Assembly (NCBI GenBank): GCA_902810735.1
Contig: CADDYX010000006.1
Location: forward strand, 1-37,219
Source: Verrucomicrobiota bacterium
Lineage (GTDB): Bacteria; Verrucomicrobiota; Verrucomicrobiia; Chthoniobacterales; UBA10450
Reading direction: 5' to 3'
Length of the DNA: 37,219 bases
Notes under the pieces: model-generated
What the model was told of the DNA's origin: nothing
The model's input: only the letters and a program-made list of their open reading frames with translations
Database searches by the model: none
Shown here: positions 6,602-14,905 of the stretch, one piece after another
Numbering within the stretch: the stretch's first letter is position 1
How the letters are laid out: each line of letters begins with the position of its first letter
Made by a program: the position numbers and the translations under genes

Positions 6602-8335
6602 ATGAAAAACATCATCCTTTCACTGGTGATGGCGGGAGCGCTGGGATTCGCGCCGCAGTTTACGCCGCTATCAGCGCAGACTTCCGGCGGCAATCAAGTG
6701 CTCTTCGGCCTCACGTTTTTCCAGAATCAGCTCGTCACCGTCGATGCTTCGACCGGCCAAGCGTCGGTCGTCGGCACGGCGAGCGAAAACATCACCGGCT
6801 ACGGCTTGGCTACGTATCAAAACCGTCTCTACACGTTCAATCCGAACATGAACGAAATCGATCAGCTCAGCATGATTGACGGCCACGTGGTTAGCCGAAC
6901 GCCGTTCAGCGTCACGGGATTGAAAGGCGAAGGCGACATCGCGATTCGCTCCGATACCGGAATCGGCTTTCTTGCGTCGGCGCTCGACCAAAACGGGAAC
7001 CCAACGCATCCATTCTTCGGGTTCGACATTCGCACCGGCACGGCCGCGAAGCTTGGCAACACGAGTGCCGCGATCGACGGACTGGCGTTCGATCAAAGCA
7101 ACACGCTGTACGCCGTCGGCCAAGGCGACAATGGCGACACCGGCATGAACGATCCGGCGCAGGGAACGGCGACGCTGTATACTGTGAATCAACTTACCGG
7201 CGCGTTGACATCGGTCGGCGCTCTCGGTGTGCCACAGAACAGCCCGGTCGCTGGAATAACTTTCGCGCCGGACGGCACACTGTACGGCGCGATCGACGAT
7301 CAGCTGTATCGCATCGATAAAAACACCGGCGCCGCCACGCTCGTGAACGCGACGAGTCCTTACTTCGGCGTGAGCAGTGTCTCGGGCCTGGCGATTGCGA
7401 CCGGCGTCAGCGATCTGCTTAACATCTCGACACGCGCGAATGTTGGCACCGGCGAAAATGTCGAGATCGCCGGGTTCATGATCCGCCCGCAAGCATCGGC
7501 TTCGCCGTCGGCGCAACCGACGCCTTCGCCGCTGCCTTCGGCTTCGGCAAGCGCTTCGCCGGCCCCGTCAGTTTCGCCGAGTGCGTCCCCATCACCCTCA
7601 GCTTCGGCGTCGCCCGCGGCCGGAATGAAAGAGGTGATCATTCGTGCGTTGGGACCGTCGATCAAAGTGAATGGTGTCCCCGTTGCCGGTACGTTAAGTG
7701 ATCCAACGTTGACGTTGTACGATCACACCGGAACGGCGATCGCGTTCAACGATAATTACAAAGATAACAGCAGCGCCGACCAGGCGCGGCTTGCGGCCAC
7801 TGGATTGACGCCGCAGGACGATCGCGAAAGCGCGCTCGTGCGGACTTTGCCCGAAGGCATCTACACTGCGATTGTTCGCGGTAAGAACGACACCAGCGGC
7901 ATCGCTCTTGCAGAAGTTTATGACACAACCGCTGGTAATGGTGAAAAGCTGCCGAACATCTCAACCCGCGCGAACATCGGCACCGCGGATGACGTTGCGA
8001 TCAGCGGCGTAATCATCGGTGGTTCATTGCAGAAGCGGGTGATCTTCCGCGGAATCGGGCCGAGCCTGCAAAGCCGCGGCGTCGCGAATCCGCTTCAGGA
8101 TCCGTTCCTGCAGCTCTTCGACGCGAACGGCAATTCAGTCGCGAGCAATGACAATTGGAAGCAACAGGATTCCGCAACCGTCAGCGACATCATGGGATCA
8201 GGTCTCGCGCCGAGCGACGACCGCGAGTCTGTCATCGATGTGACACTGACTACCGGCGCTTATACGACAGTGTTGCGCGGCAGCGGCACCAGCAACACCG
8301 GCATTGGGCTCGTAGAGGCATACGACCGCGACTAA
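6602..8335 (+). CDS. Secreted protein with DUF4394-like propeller part, Ser/Pro/Ala linker and tandem C-terminal repeats
   Basis: A 577-residue exported protein with signal peptide at about 1-25 (ending PLSAQ). Residues about 30-270 are a beta-propeller-like region, with phrases such as GLAFDQSNTLYAVGQGDNG and GITFAPDGTLYGAIDDQLY resembling DUF4394. A low-complexity Ser/Ala/Pro linker runs from about 299 to 341. The linker is embedded in the first of two homologous modules: NISTRANVGTGENVEIAGF (about 277) and NISTRANIGTADDVAISGV (about 458). Each module continues with a xGPSL/I...LxDPxLxLYD and DDRES...Y segment. Such modules are common in secreted Verrucomicrobiota-type proteins of unknown role, so an extracellular or surface function is inferred. 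The gene starts 18 bp after the ferritin-like gene and is followed by a hairpin at 8359. Confidence 0.8.
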   Translation: MKNIILSLVMAGALGFAPQFTPLSAQTSGGNQVLFGLTFFQNQLVTVDASTGQASVVGTASENITGYGLATYQNRLYTFNPNMNEIDQLSMIDGHVVSRTPFSVTGLKGEGDIAIRSDTGIGFLASALDQNGNPTHPFFGFDIRTGTAAKLGNTSAAIDGLAFDQSNTLYAVGQGDNGDTGMNDPAQGTATLYTVNQLTGALTSVGALGVPQNSPVAGITFAPDGTLYGAIDDQLYRIDKNTGAATLVNATSPYFGVSSVSGLAIATGVSDLLNISTRANVGTGENVEIAGFMIRPQASASPSAQPTPSPLPSASASASPAPSVSPSASPSPSASASPAAGMKEVIIRALGPSIKVNGVPVAGTLSDPTLTLYDHTGTAIAFNDNYKDNSSADQARLAATGLTPQDDRESALVRTLPEGIYTAIVRGKNDTSGIALAEVYDTTAGNGEKLPNISTRANIGTADDVAISGVIIGGSLQKRVIFRGIGPSLQSRGVANPLQDPFLQLFDANGNSVASNDNWKQQDSATVSDIMGSGLAPSDDRESVIDVTLTTGAYTTVLRGSGTSNTGIGLVEAYDRD

Positions 8336-8358
8336 CCGGTAATTCCTAACCAGTAACT

Positions 8359-8391
8359 AAGGCAGGAGTTGTTCAAACCGGCTCCCGCCTT
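8359..8391 (+). terminator. Hairpin between the secreted-protein gene and tatA
   Basis: The arms AAGGCAGGAG (8359-8368) and CTCCCGCCTT (8382-8391) pair over 9 of 10 positions around a 13-base loop. The run of T after the stem is very short, so it may be a weak terminator or an attenuating/processing hairpin. The tatA ribosome-binding site (AAGGAG) follows immediately. Confidence 0.5.
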
Positions 8392-8406
8392 TCTAAGGAG
8401 ACAACT

Positions 8407-8694
8407 ATGATAGCAAGCCTAATGAATCTTGCCGGGCCAGACATGATCATCATTCTGTTAATCGTGCTTGTTCTGTTCGGGGCAAAGAAGCTGCCCGAAT
8501 TGGCCAAAGGGATGGGGCAGGCGATGAAGGAATTTCAACAAGCGAAAGATGACTTCGCTCATGAAATCGCTTCGCCCCGTCAAGTGCAGTCGTCACAGAC
8601 CCAGGCCACACCCGTGGCTGCATTTGAAGCTGTAGCTGACCAAGCAGTCGAAAAGTCCCTTGAGCAAGCTGCCGGCGTGAAGAATGCCCTGTAG
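8407..8694 (+). CDS. tatA: Sec-independent protein translocase subunit TatA/E
   Basis: A 95-residue protein of standard TatA size. It has an N-terminal transmembrane helix (about 11-27, PDMIIILLIVLVLFG) ending in the invariant Phe-Gly pair, an amphipathic helix (KKLPELAKGMGQAMKEFQQA) and a polar, low-conservation tail. It forms the pore-like component for folded proteins carrying twin-arginine signals. An AAGGAG ribosome-binding site lies 8 bases before ATG 8407. No tatB or tatC is in the window, so it must work with a core translocase encoded elsewhere. Its place after the Tat-signal ferritin-like protein suggests it supports export of that cargo. Confidence 0.92.
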   Translation: MIASLMNLAGPDMIIILLIVLVLFGAKKLPELAKGMGQAMKEFQQAKDDFAHEIASPRQVQSSQTQATPVAAFEAVADQAVEKSLEQAAGVKNAL

Positions 8695-8748
8695 CTAGCG
8701 ACGGCGGCTTCTTAGCGATCAGCCGGAGTCGCTATCATAGGTTCCGAC

Positions 8749-9063
8749 GTGCTAGTTCGGGGCATAGACGTGAATGACTGGACGCAGTGCGCTCACTACC
8801 GCTCTAATCGCGACATCGTCGCGCTGAAGTTCAAGTGCTGCGACACGTTTTACGCGTGCGCCGAGTGTCACGACGAGCTCGCCGACCATCCCGCGGAACT
8901 GTGGTCCAGGAGCGAGCGACAAACGCACGCGGTTCTATGCGGTAACTGCCATTCCACCTGTTCGATCGCAGATTATCTGATGTCTCGGAATAGCTGCCCG
9001 CGTTGTGGCGCGGCATTCAATCCGGGCTGCGTTAATCACTATCATCGGTATTTTGAGCTGTAA
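8749..9063 (+). CDS. CHY-type zinc finger protein
   Basis: A 104-residue protein matching the bacterial stand-alone CHY zinc finger. It opens with VRGIDVNDWTQCAHY, the Cys-His-Tyr motif, followed by FKCCDTFYACAECHDELADH, LCGNCHSTCS and NSCPRCGAAFNPGC. Together these supply about a dozen Cys/His ligands for two or three zinc ions. The start is taken as GTG 8749, which gives the usual short N-terminus before the CHY motif. The biological role of bacterial CHY proteins is not established; chaperone or redox functions have been proposed for eukaryotic relatives. It lies alone between tatA and kynU. Confidence 0.85.
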   Translation: MLVRGIDVNDWTQCAHYRSNRDIVALKFKCCDTFYACAECHDELADHPAELWSRSERQTHAVLCGNCHSTCSIADYLMSRNSCPRCGAAFNPGCVNHYHRYFEL

Positions 9064-9083
9064 TACGCACCGCGTAATTGCAG

Positions 9084-10376
9084 ATGGATCACACACCGTT
9101 ACTCGCGAAGGCGCAGCGGCTCGACGCTGAGGATCCGCTGGCGGAATTCCGTGAACGGTTCTTCGTGCCGGACGACAAAATTTATCTCGACGGGAATTCG
9201 TTAGGTCTGCTCTGCCGCGATGCCGAGCGGAGCCTCAACCGCGTCCTTGAAGAATGGCGCACCGGCGGCATCGGCGGCTGGCTCGATGGAGACATCCCGT
9301 GGTTCATGATGGCGGAAACGCTGGCCGCGCGCGTAGCGAAGCTGGTTGGCGCGGAGTCGGATGAAGTCGCCATCGCGAATTCGATGACGGTCAACCTGCA
9401 TCAACTCCTCGCCACCCTTTACAAACCGAATCAGACCCGCACCAAGGTGCTGATCGATGCGCACAGCTTCCCGACAGACCGTTATGCGTTGCGCAGCCAT
9501 CTGCGATTACGCGGACTCCATCCCGATGAACAGCTGGTTGTCGTCCGGCCTAACGAGTCGCGTTTCTTGGATGAAGACGAAATCGTCGATGCGCTCGCGA
9601 ATCCCGAGCTGCAGATGGCGCTTTTTCCGTCGGTCGTCTACACCACCGGGCAGCTTCTCGATCTCGAGCGTCTCTGCCGCGCGGCGCGCGAAAACGATGT
9701 CGTTATCGGAATCGACATGTCGCACACCGTCGGCGTCATGCCGCATGCGCTCGACGAGTGGGGCGCCGACTTTGCCGGCTGGGGTCATTACAAATGGCTG
9801 AACGCGGGGCCTGGCTCCGTCGCCGGCCTTTACATTAATCGCCGCCACTTCGCCCGGGATGGGCGTGTCGATGCCGGTCTCGCCGGCTGGTGGAGCGTGC
9901 ACAAGGAAAGCATGTTCGAAATGTCGGATGAGTTCTTTCCCGGCGTCGGTGCGTCGGCCTTGCAAATTGGCACGCCCGCGGTGTTGAGCATGGCGCCAAT
10001 CGAAGGTGCGTTGCAGCCGATCGAAGAAGCCGGTCTTGCACGGATACGCGCGAAATCACTCGCCATGACCGAGTTCATTATCGCCGCCACCGACAGGGAG
10101 CTGGCGCCGCTTGGGTTTACGCTCGGCACGCCGCGTGAGCCGCACCGGCGCGGCGGTCATGTTTCATTGCAGCACCCAAGCGCGCAGCCGATCTCGCTCG
10201 CCTTGCGAGCACGCGGCATCGTACCGGATTTCCGCAAGCCCGACGTGGTTCGACTCGCTCCGTCGCCGCTCTACAACACTTTCACTCAGTGCTGCCGCGC
10301 GGTCGAGCAGCTAAAGGACATTGTGGCGGCCGGCGTGCACGAGGAGTTTGCCTCTGTCAACGCACTGGTCACATGA
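9084..10376 (+). CDS. kynU: Kynureninase
   Basis: A 430-residue PLP-dependent enzyme that cleaves L-kynurenine to anthranilate and L-alanine. Seen motifs: YLDGNSLG (34-41), ANSMTVNLHQLL (99-110), the PLP-pocket DMSHTVG (D211, H214) and the Schiff-base lysine K237 in WGHYKWLNAG. The end KPDVVRLAPSPLYNTF is also typical. ATG 9084 is chosen; the frame also allows TTG 9078, two codons earlier. Length and motif order are complete, so it should be active. No other tryptophan-catabolism gene (kynA, kynB) is nearby, so the pathway context must come from elsewhere in the genome. It is followed by a 125-bp gap before the arsenic genes. Confidence 0.95.
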   Translation: MDHTPLLAKAQRLDAEDPLAEFRERFFVPDDKIYLDGNSLGLLCRDAERSLNRVLEEWRTGGIGGWLDGDIPWFMMAETLAARVAKLVGAESDEVAIANSMTVNLHQLLATLYKPNQTRTKVLIDAHSFPTDRYALRSHLRLRGLHPDEQLVVVRPNESRFLDEDEIVDALANPELQMALFPSVVYTTGQLLDLERLCRAARENDVVIGIDMSHTVGVMPHALDEWGADFAGWGHYKWLNAGPGSVAGLYINRRHFARDGRVDAGLAGWWSVHKESMFEMSDEFFPGVGASALQIGTPAVLSMAPIEGALQPIEEAGLARIRAKSLAMTEFIIAATDRELAPLGFTLGTPREPHRRGGHVSLQHPSAQPISLALRARGIVPDFRKPDVVRLAPSPLYNTFTQCCRAVEQLKDIVAAGVHEEFASVNALVT

Positions 10377-10501
10377 AGTTTCGGTCGTTCGCGCTTCGCG
10401 TCGGTACGTCACCGCACGTAGGGATTGGAATCGCCCCGGCAACTCACTAACGTCGTGCATCCCAACGGACGAATCGCTCGTATGACTACAATCTTCCTGC
10501 C

Positions 10502-11653
10502 ATGAAAACTGTAGAATCTGCCGTTCGCGAACGCTACGCCGCCGGCGCGCAGGCACTCGAAGCGCGTCTTTGCTGCCCGGTCGAATACAATTCCGATTAC
10601 CTCAAGGTCATCCCGCCGGAAGTGATCGAGCGCGATTACGGCTGCGGCGATCCGAGCCGGTATTTGCGTGAAGGCGAGACGGTGCTCGATCTCGGTAGCG
10701 GCACGGGAAAAATTTGTTTCATCGCCGCGCAAGTGGTCGGCGCGCGCGGGAAAGTGATCGGCGTCGATATGACGGACGAGATGCTGGCCGTCGCGCGGCG
10801 AAATGCTCCGCTCGTGGCGGAACGAATCGGCTACTCGAACGTAGAGTTTCGCAAAGGGCGCATTCAGGACCTCGCGCTTGATCTCGAGCTGCTCGATCGC
10901 GAGTTGCAGACGCACCCGATCAGTGACGCAACGTCGTTCCTTGCCGCTGACGAACTCGCGGAAGAACTTCGCTGCAAGCAACCGCTCGTTGCCAGCGATT
11001 CGGTCGACGTTGTTGTCTCGAACTGCGTGCTCAATCTGGTCGAACCGAAAGCCAAGCGGCAGCTGTTCGGCGAAATTTTTCGCGTCTTGCAAAAAGGCGG
11101 CCGCGCCGTGATCTCGGACATCGTCAGCGATGAAGAAGTCCCCGAAGAAATGCAGAACGATCCAACGCTGTGGAGCGGCTGCATTTCCGGAGCGCTGACC
11201 GAAGAGCTGTTCGTCCGCGCGTTTGAAGACGCAGGGTTTTACGGAATTCAGATTCTGAAGCGCGACACGGAGCCATGGCGGACGGTGAATGGGATCGAGT
11301 TTCGCTCCGTCACAATCGAGGCATTCAAAGGCAAGCAAGGTGAATGCTTTGAGCGAAATCAGGCGGTGATTTATCGAGGACCGTTTAAGGAAGTTCTCGA
11401 CGACGACAATCACCGGATGGAACGCGGCCGGCGCTACGCGGTCTGCGACAAGACCTACAACCTCTACAAGAAACCGCCGTATCGTGAGTTCTTCGAGTTT
11501 GTCGATCCTATCGTCGACGTGCCACTCGAGGCGGCAAAGCCGTTTGATTGTTCGCGCACTTCGCTTCGCCACCCGAAGGAAACGAAAGGGCAGGACTACA
11601 GCGCCACCACCGAGGGAAACAGCACCTGCTGCGACGGCGGCAGTTGCTGTTGA
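10502..11653 (+). CDS. arsM: Arsenite S-adenosylmethionine methyltransferase
   Basis: A 383-residue class I methyltransferase that methylates As(III) stepwise to mono-, di- and trimethylated forms. The SAM-binding motif VLDLGSGTGK is at 61-70 with the acidic strand GVDMTDEML at 87-95. Family arsenic-binding cysteines are visible: C48 (YGCGDP), C175 (SNCVLNL) and C227 (SGCISGAL). The C-terminal domain carries a Cys-rich tail (STCCDGGSCC) that may bind As(III). It is the first gene of the arsM-pit-arsC-arsS run, 9 bp before the transporter gene. Together with arsS it points to arsenosugar production rather than simple volatilisation. Confidence 0.95.
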   Translation: MKTVESAVRERYAAGAQALEARLCCPVEYNSDYLKVIPPEVIERDYGCGDPSRYLREGETVLDLGSGTGKICFIAAQVVGARGKVIGVDMTDEMLAVARRNAPLVAERIGYSNVEFRKGRIQDLALDLELLDRELQTHPISDATSFLAADELAEELRCKQPLVASDSVDVVVSNCVLNLVEPKAKRQLFGEIFRVLQKGGRAVISDIVSDEEVPEEMQNDPTLWSGCISGALTEELFVRAFEDAGFYGIQILKRDTEPWRTVNGIEFRSVTIEAFKGKQGECFERNQAVIYRGPFKEVLDDDNHRMERGRRYAVCDKTYNLYKKPPYREFFEFVDPIVDVPLEAAKPFDCSRTSLRHPKETKGQDYSATTEGNSTCCDGGSCC

Positions 11654-11662
11654 TCGATCCGC

Positions 11663-12793
11663 ATGACCTTTCTTCTTCTCGTTGTTGCGGCGGCGTTCGT
11701 CGCGTTTTCAAACGGCGCGAACGACAACTTCAAAGGTGTCGCCACGATCTACGGCAGCGCCACCGCCAGCTACCGCACGTCGATTACGTGGGCGACGATC
11801 ACGACGTTTGCCGGCTCCATCGCCTCCATTTTTCTTGCCCAGGCGCTGCTGAAAAAATTCTCCGGCAAAGGCCTTGTGCCGGACGCTTTCACCGGGTCCG
11901 AGTTCTTCCTTCTCGCGGTCGCGCTCGGCGCCGGCGTCACTGTAATCCTCGCGACGCGCCTCGGATTTCCAATCTCGACGACGCATGCCATTCTCGGCTC
12001 GCTGATTGGCAGCGGCGCGGTGGCGGCAGGATTGGGCGGTGTCAATCTCGGCGCGCTCGGCAAAGGTTTCGTCACGCCGTTGCTGCTCAGTCCGGTGCTC
12101 GCCGTCGTCGTCGGCGCGATTCTCTACGGCGTCTTTCACGCGCTGCGCTATTCGCTGCGAATCCCCAAACAATGGTGCGTCTGCGTTGGAACGGAAGAGC
12201 GCGTCGTTGCCATGCCAGCTGGCCAGTCGGCCTTTGCGATGGGAACATTGCCGATGCCGACGCTCACGCTGGCTGAAGGCGAAACGGTTGCCAGTTGCCA
12301 GGAGCGTTACGCCGGCACTTTTGCCGGTATGGACGCGCAGCGGATCGTGGACGCCAGCCATTTTCTGAGCGCTGGCATCGTCTCGTTTGCGCGCGGCCTC
12401 AACGACACGCCAAAGATTGCAGCGCTCATGCTGCTGGTGAAATGGCTTACACCCGTGAGCGACATTGTCGTTGTCGCCCTCACAATCGCCATCGGTGGTT
12501 GCTCGGCGCGTCGCGTCGCCGAAACAATGAGCCACAAGATCACCTCGATGAATCCAGGGCAGGGCTTCACTTCAAATCTCACGACCGGCATTCTGGTTAT
12601 TCTCGCCAGTACGCTCGGCTTACCGGTTTCAATGACCCACGTCTCAGTCGGCTCGCTTTTCGGAATTGGATTGCTGACGGGACAGGCAAACGTCAAGACC
12701 GTGACGGGCATCGTGCTCTCCTGGGTCATCACGTTGCCGTGCGCGGCCGCGATTGCCGGACTCGCTTACTTCGTCATCAGCCGCCTGCATTAG
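11663..12793 (+). CDS. pit: PiT-family inorganic phosphate (arsenate) transporter
   Basis: A 376-residue multi-helix membrane protein of the PiT family. The two inverted family signatures are present: SNGANDNFKGVATIYGS near the N-terminus and FARGLNDTPKIAALML in the second half, each followed by further helices. A soluble loop of about 60 residues (around 165-230) separates the halves. PiT proteins take up phosphate with protons or cations and can carry arsenate. Here it lies between arsM and arsC, so a role in moving phosphate/arsenate for the arsenosugar pathway is likely. Start ATG 11663 is 9 bp after the arsM stop. Confidence 0.9.
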   Translation: MTFLLLVVAAAFVAFSNGANDNFKGVATIYGSATASYRTSITWATITTFAGSIASIFLAQALLKKFSGKGLVPDAFTGSEFFLLAVALGAGVTVILATRLGFPISTTHAILGSLIGSGAVAAGLGGVNLGALGKGFVTPLLLSPVLAVVVGAILYGVFHALRYSLRIPKQWCVCVGTEERVVAMPAGQSAFAMGTLPMPTLTLAEGETVASCQERYAGTFAGMDAQRIVDASHFLSAGIVSFARGLNDTPKIAALMLLVKWLTPVSDIVVVALTIAIGGCSARRVAETMSHKITSMNPGQGFTSNLTTGILVILASTLGLPVSMTHVSVGSLFGIGLLTGQANVKTVTGIVLSWVITLPCAAAIAGLAYFVISRLH

Positions 12794-12798
12794 GCAAG

Positions 12799-13263
12799 AT
12801 GCAACTGCAGCGCAAAAGTCGCGTGCTTTTCGTCTGCATTCACAACAGCGCGCGCAGCCAAATGGCGGAAGCGCTGCTCAATCAATTCGCCGGCGACAGG
12901 TTCGAAGCGGAAAGCGCTGGAATCGAGCCCGGACAGCTGAACCCCGTGGTGGTGGAAGCCATGCGTGAGATCGGCCTCGATCTTTCCCGCAACACGACAA
13001 AATCCGTCGCGTCGATGCTCGAACGCGGGCCGTATTTCGACTTTGTCGTGACGGTGTGCGACGAGACCAGCGCGGAACGCTGCCCGGTTTTTCCCGGCGC
13101 CGCGCAACGTTTGCACTGGCCCTTTGCCGATCCGTCCAGTTTCTCTGGCTCGTTCGAGGAAAAACTCGCCGCCACGCGGGCGGTTCGCGACCAGATTTAC
13201 GCGCGAATCGCTAGCTGGGTTGATTCACGGCGTCCCGCGATTGGCGTGCGTGCCACTGTATGA
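12799..13263 (+). CDS. arsC: Arsenate reductase, thioredoxin-coupled LMW-phosphatase type
   Basis: A 154-residue protein starting at ATG 12799. The phosphatase loop CIHNSAR has catalytic C13 and R19, and the redox cysteines C87 (VVTVCDET) and C95 (ERCPVFPG) form the relay of the ArsC family that is regenerated by thioredoxin. A central DFVVTVCD strand and an HWPFADPS segment match the fold. It reduces arsenate to arsenite, the substrate of ArsM. The start lies 5 bp after the transporter stop and its end overlaps arsS by 4 bp (ATGA), so transcription and translation are coupled. Much longer upstream readings in this frame overlap the transporter and are rejected. Confidence 0.94.
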   Translation: MQLQRKSRVLFVCIHNSARSQMAEALLNQFAGDRFEAESAGIEPGQLNPVVVEAMREIGLDLSRNTTKSVASMLERGPYFDFVVTVCDETSAERCPVFPGAAQRLHWPFADPSSFSGSFEEKLAATRAVRDQIYARIASWVDSRRPAIGVRATV

Positions 13264-14240
13264 CAGCGAGCGCGACGTATCCGAGTAGCTTTCGCGCGAC
13301 GCTTGCTCAGCACTCGTTGCGATTGCGCCGCAGCCGCGCCGAGATCTTGCAGGTCAACGTCGGCAAACTTTGCAACCTCACCTGCGTTCATTGCCACGTG
13401 AACGCCGGCCCGAAACGCAAAGAGATCATGACGCGCGAAACGATCGACCGCGTGATCGATTGGCTCGCAACGACCGACATTCCCACTGTTGATCTGACCG
13501 GCGGCGCGCCGGAGATGATTCCCGATTTCCGCCACTTCGTCGAACGTTTGAAAGCGCTCGATCCGCCCCGGCACATTATCGATCGCTGCAACCTTACGAT
13601 TCTGCTCGAGCCTGGGTTCGAAGATTACGCGCAGTTTCTCGCACAGCACGAAATTGAGATCATCGCCTCGATGCCGTGCTACTCGCCCGAGAACGTAAAT
13701 GCGCAGCGCGGCGAAGGTGTTTTCGATGCCAGCATCAAAGCGCTCCAGCTTTTGAACTCGTTAGGCTACGGCACCGCGCCGCACTTGCCGCTGCATCTGG
13801 TTTACAATCCGAACGGCGCGTTTCTTCCCGGCCCGCAGGCTGAGTTGGAAGCCGATTACAAACGCGAGCTAAAGGAGCATTTCGGCATCGTCTTCAACAA
13901 CCTTTACACAATTACCAATCTCCCGATCGCGCGTTTCGCTTCGTACTTGAAGCACAACAACAAGCTTGCCGATTACATGCTGTTGCTGAAGGAGGCGTTC
14001 AATCCGGCGACAATCGAGGGCCTGATGTGTCGCAACACAATCAACGTGAGCTGGACCGGCGAGGTGTTCGATTGCGACTTCAACCAGATGCTGAAGATGC
14101 AATGGCACGACCGCGGTCGCGGCTTGTACCTCTGGGATGTCGACCTCGCGTCAGTCGAGAACCGCGAGATACTTGTCGCCGATCATTGCTTCGGCTGCAC
14201 CGCCGGCGCCGGGTCGAGCTGCGGCGGCGCGCTGGTCTGA
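13260..14240 (+). CDS. arsS: Arsenosugar biosynthesis radical SAM protein ArsS
   Basis: A 326-residue radical SAM enzyme. The iron-sulfur motif CNLTCVHC (C38, C42, C45) follows ILQVNVGKL, with DLTGGAPEM as the GGE-type SAM site. The C-terminal HCFGCTAGAGSSCGGA is the characteristic ArsS cysteine cluster; some relatives carry selenocysteine in this protein, but here all positions are Cys. ArsS joins the 5'-deoxyadenosyl group of SAM to methylated arsenite, giving an arsenic-carbon bonded nucleoside that leads to arsenosugars. ATG overlaps the arsC stop by 4 bp. The 3' end overlaps the convergent glycosyltransferase gene by 58 bp. Confidence 0.94.
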   Translation: MTASATYPSSFRATLAQHSLRLRRSRAEILQVNVGKLCNLTCVHCHVNAGPKRKEIMTRETIDRVIDWLATTDIPTVDLTGGAPEMIPDFRHFVERLKALDPPRHIIDRCNLTILLEPGFEDYAQFLAQHEIEIIASMPCYSPENVNAQRGEGVFDASIKALQLLNSLGYGTAPHLPLHLVYNPNGAFLPGPQAELEADYKRELKEHFGIVFNNLYTITNLPIARFASYLKHNNKLADYMLLLKEAFNPATIEGLMCRNTINVSWTGEVFDCDFNQMLKMQWHDRGRGLYLWDVDLASVENREILVADHCFGCTAGAGSSCGGALV

Positions 14241-14905
14241 TTCCGCCGCGCGTAGTAGATCGCGTGCAACGTCTCGGCTGAAACGCCGAGTTTGAAGAGC
14301 AGCAGGAACAAGGCGTTGCGGATCGTTGTGCGCCACGCGCCGTTCTCGATGTGATGTCGTGGCGAAGTGGCGATCGGCGGATCGAGAATGACGACGCGGC
14401 CGGCGCGACGCAGCCGACGCGAGAACTCGACATCTTCCATCAGCGGAATTTCGGCGAAGCCGCCGAGCCTCTGAAATACATCGCGCCTAACGAATACTGT
14501 TTGGTCACCAAACAAGGTGCCGCCGTTGCGCGTGAGAAATCGCGCGATCGGTTCGAGCCAACGCAGGTGCGGATGACGTTCGTCGAATCGACGATAAAAC
14601 GCGCCGCCAACAATCGCGTGGTCTGCCATCGCGCGTCGAATTGAGGCAAGGTGCGTCGGCTGCATTTCCGTGTCGGCGTGGAGGAAGACGAGCACGTCTC
14701 CTTCCGCGACTGCTGCACCGTCGTTCATCTGTTTCCCGCGACTCGGACGTACGCAGCGCAACGACTTCACCTTCTCGCCGATAGGCAGCTCCGCGTCATC
14801 CGACGCTTCGACCACGATCACATCGTCGAGTTCGACGAGCGTCGGCAGCAGCGCGCGCACGTTTTCCGTGTCGCCCCACGATGGAATTATGACGCTGAGC
14901 TTCAG
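14183..14905 (-). CDS. TIGR04283-type glycosyltransferase (arsenosugar-associated), probable CTG start
   Basis: About 240 residues of GT-A fold family 2: LKLSVIIPSWGDTE at the N-terminus, GKQMNDGAAVAEGDVLVFLH with the metal-binding HADTE, GGTLFGDQTVFVRRDVF, and EIPLMEDVEFSRRLRRAG with the catalytic ED pair. Homologous proteins begin with this LKLSVIIP strand. No ATG, GTG or TTG lies in frame close by; the nearest upstream codons belong to the overlapping radical SAM gene in another frame. The likely start is CTG 14905, overlapping the TGA of that gene (CTGA at 14902-14905) as in translational coupling. An alternative is a much longer product starting inside the upstream gene. By family and location it probably glycosylates the arsenic-ribose product. 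Confidence 0.8.
   Translation of the reverse strand: MKLSVIIPSWGDTENVRALLPTLVELDDVIVVEASDDAELPIGEKVKSLRCVRPSRGKQMNDGAAVAEGDVLVFLHADTEMQPTHLASIRRAMADHAIVGGAFYRRFDERHPHLRWLEPIARFLTRNGGTLFGDQTVFVRRDVFQRLGGFAEIPLMEDVEFSRRLRRAGRVVILDPPIATSPRHHIENGAWRTTIRNALFLLLFKLGVSAETLHAIYYARRNQTSAPPQLDPAPAVQPKQ

Noticed and set aside
7490-7625. Tandem DNA repeat or phase-variable tract in the secreted protein
   Set aside because: It is a Ser/Ala/Pro codon-rich linker with irregular units; no uniform repeat length suitable for slippage is seen.
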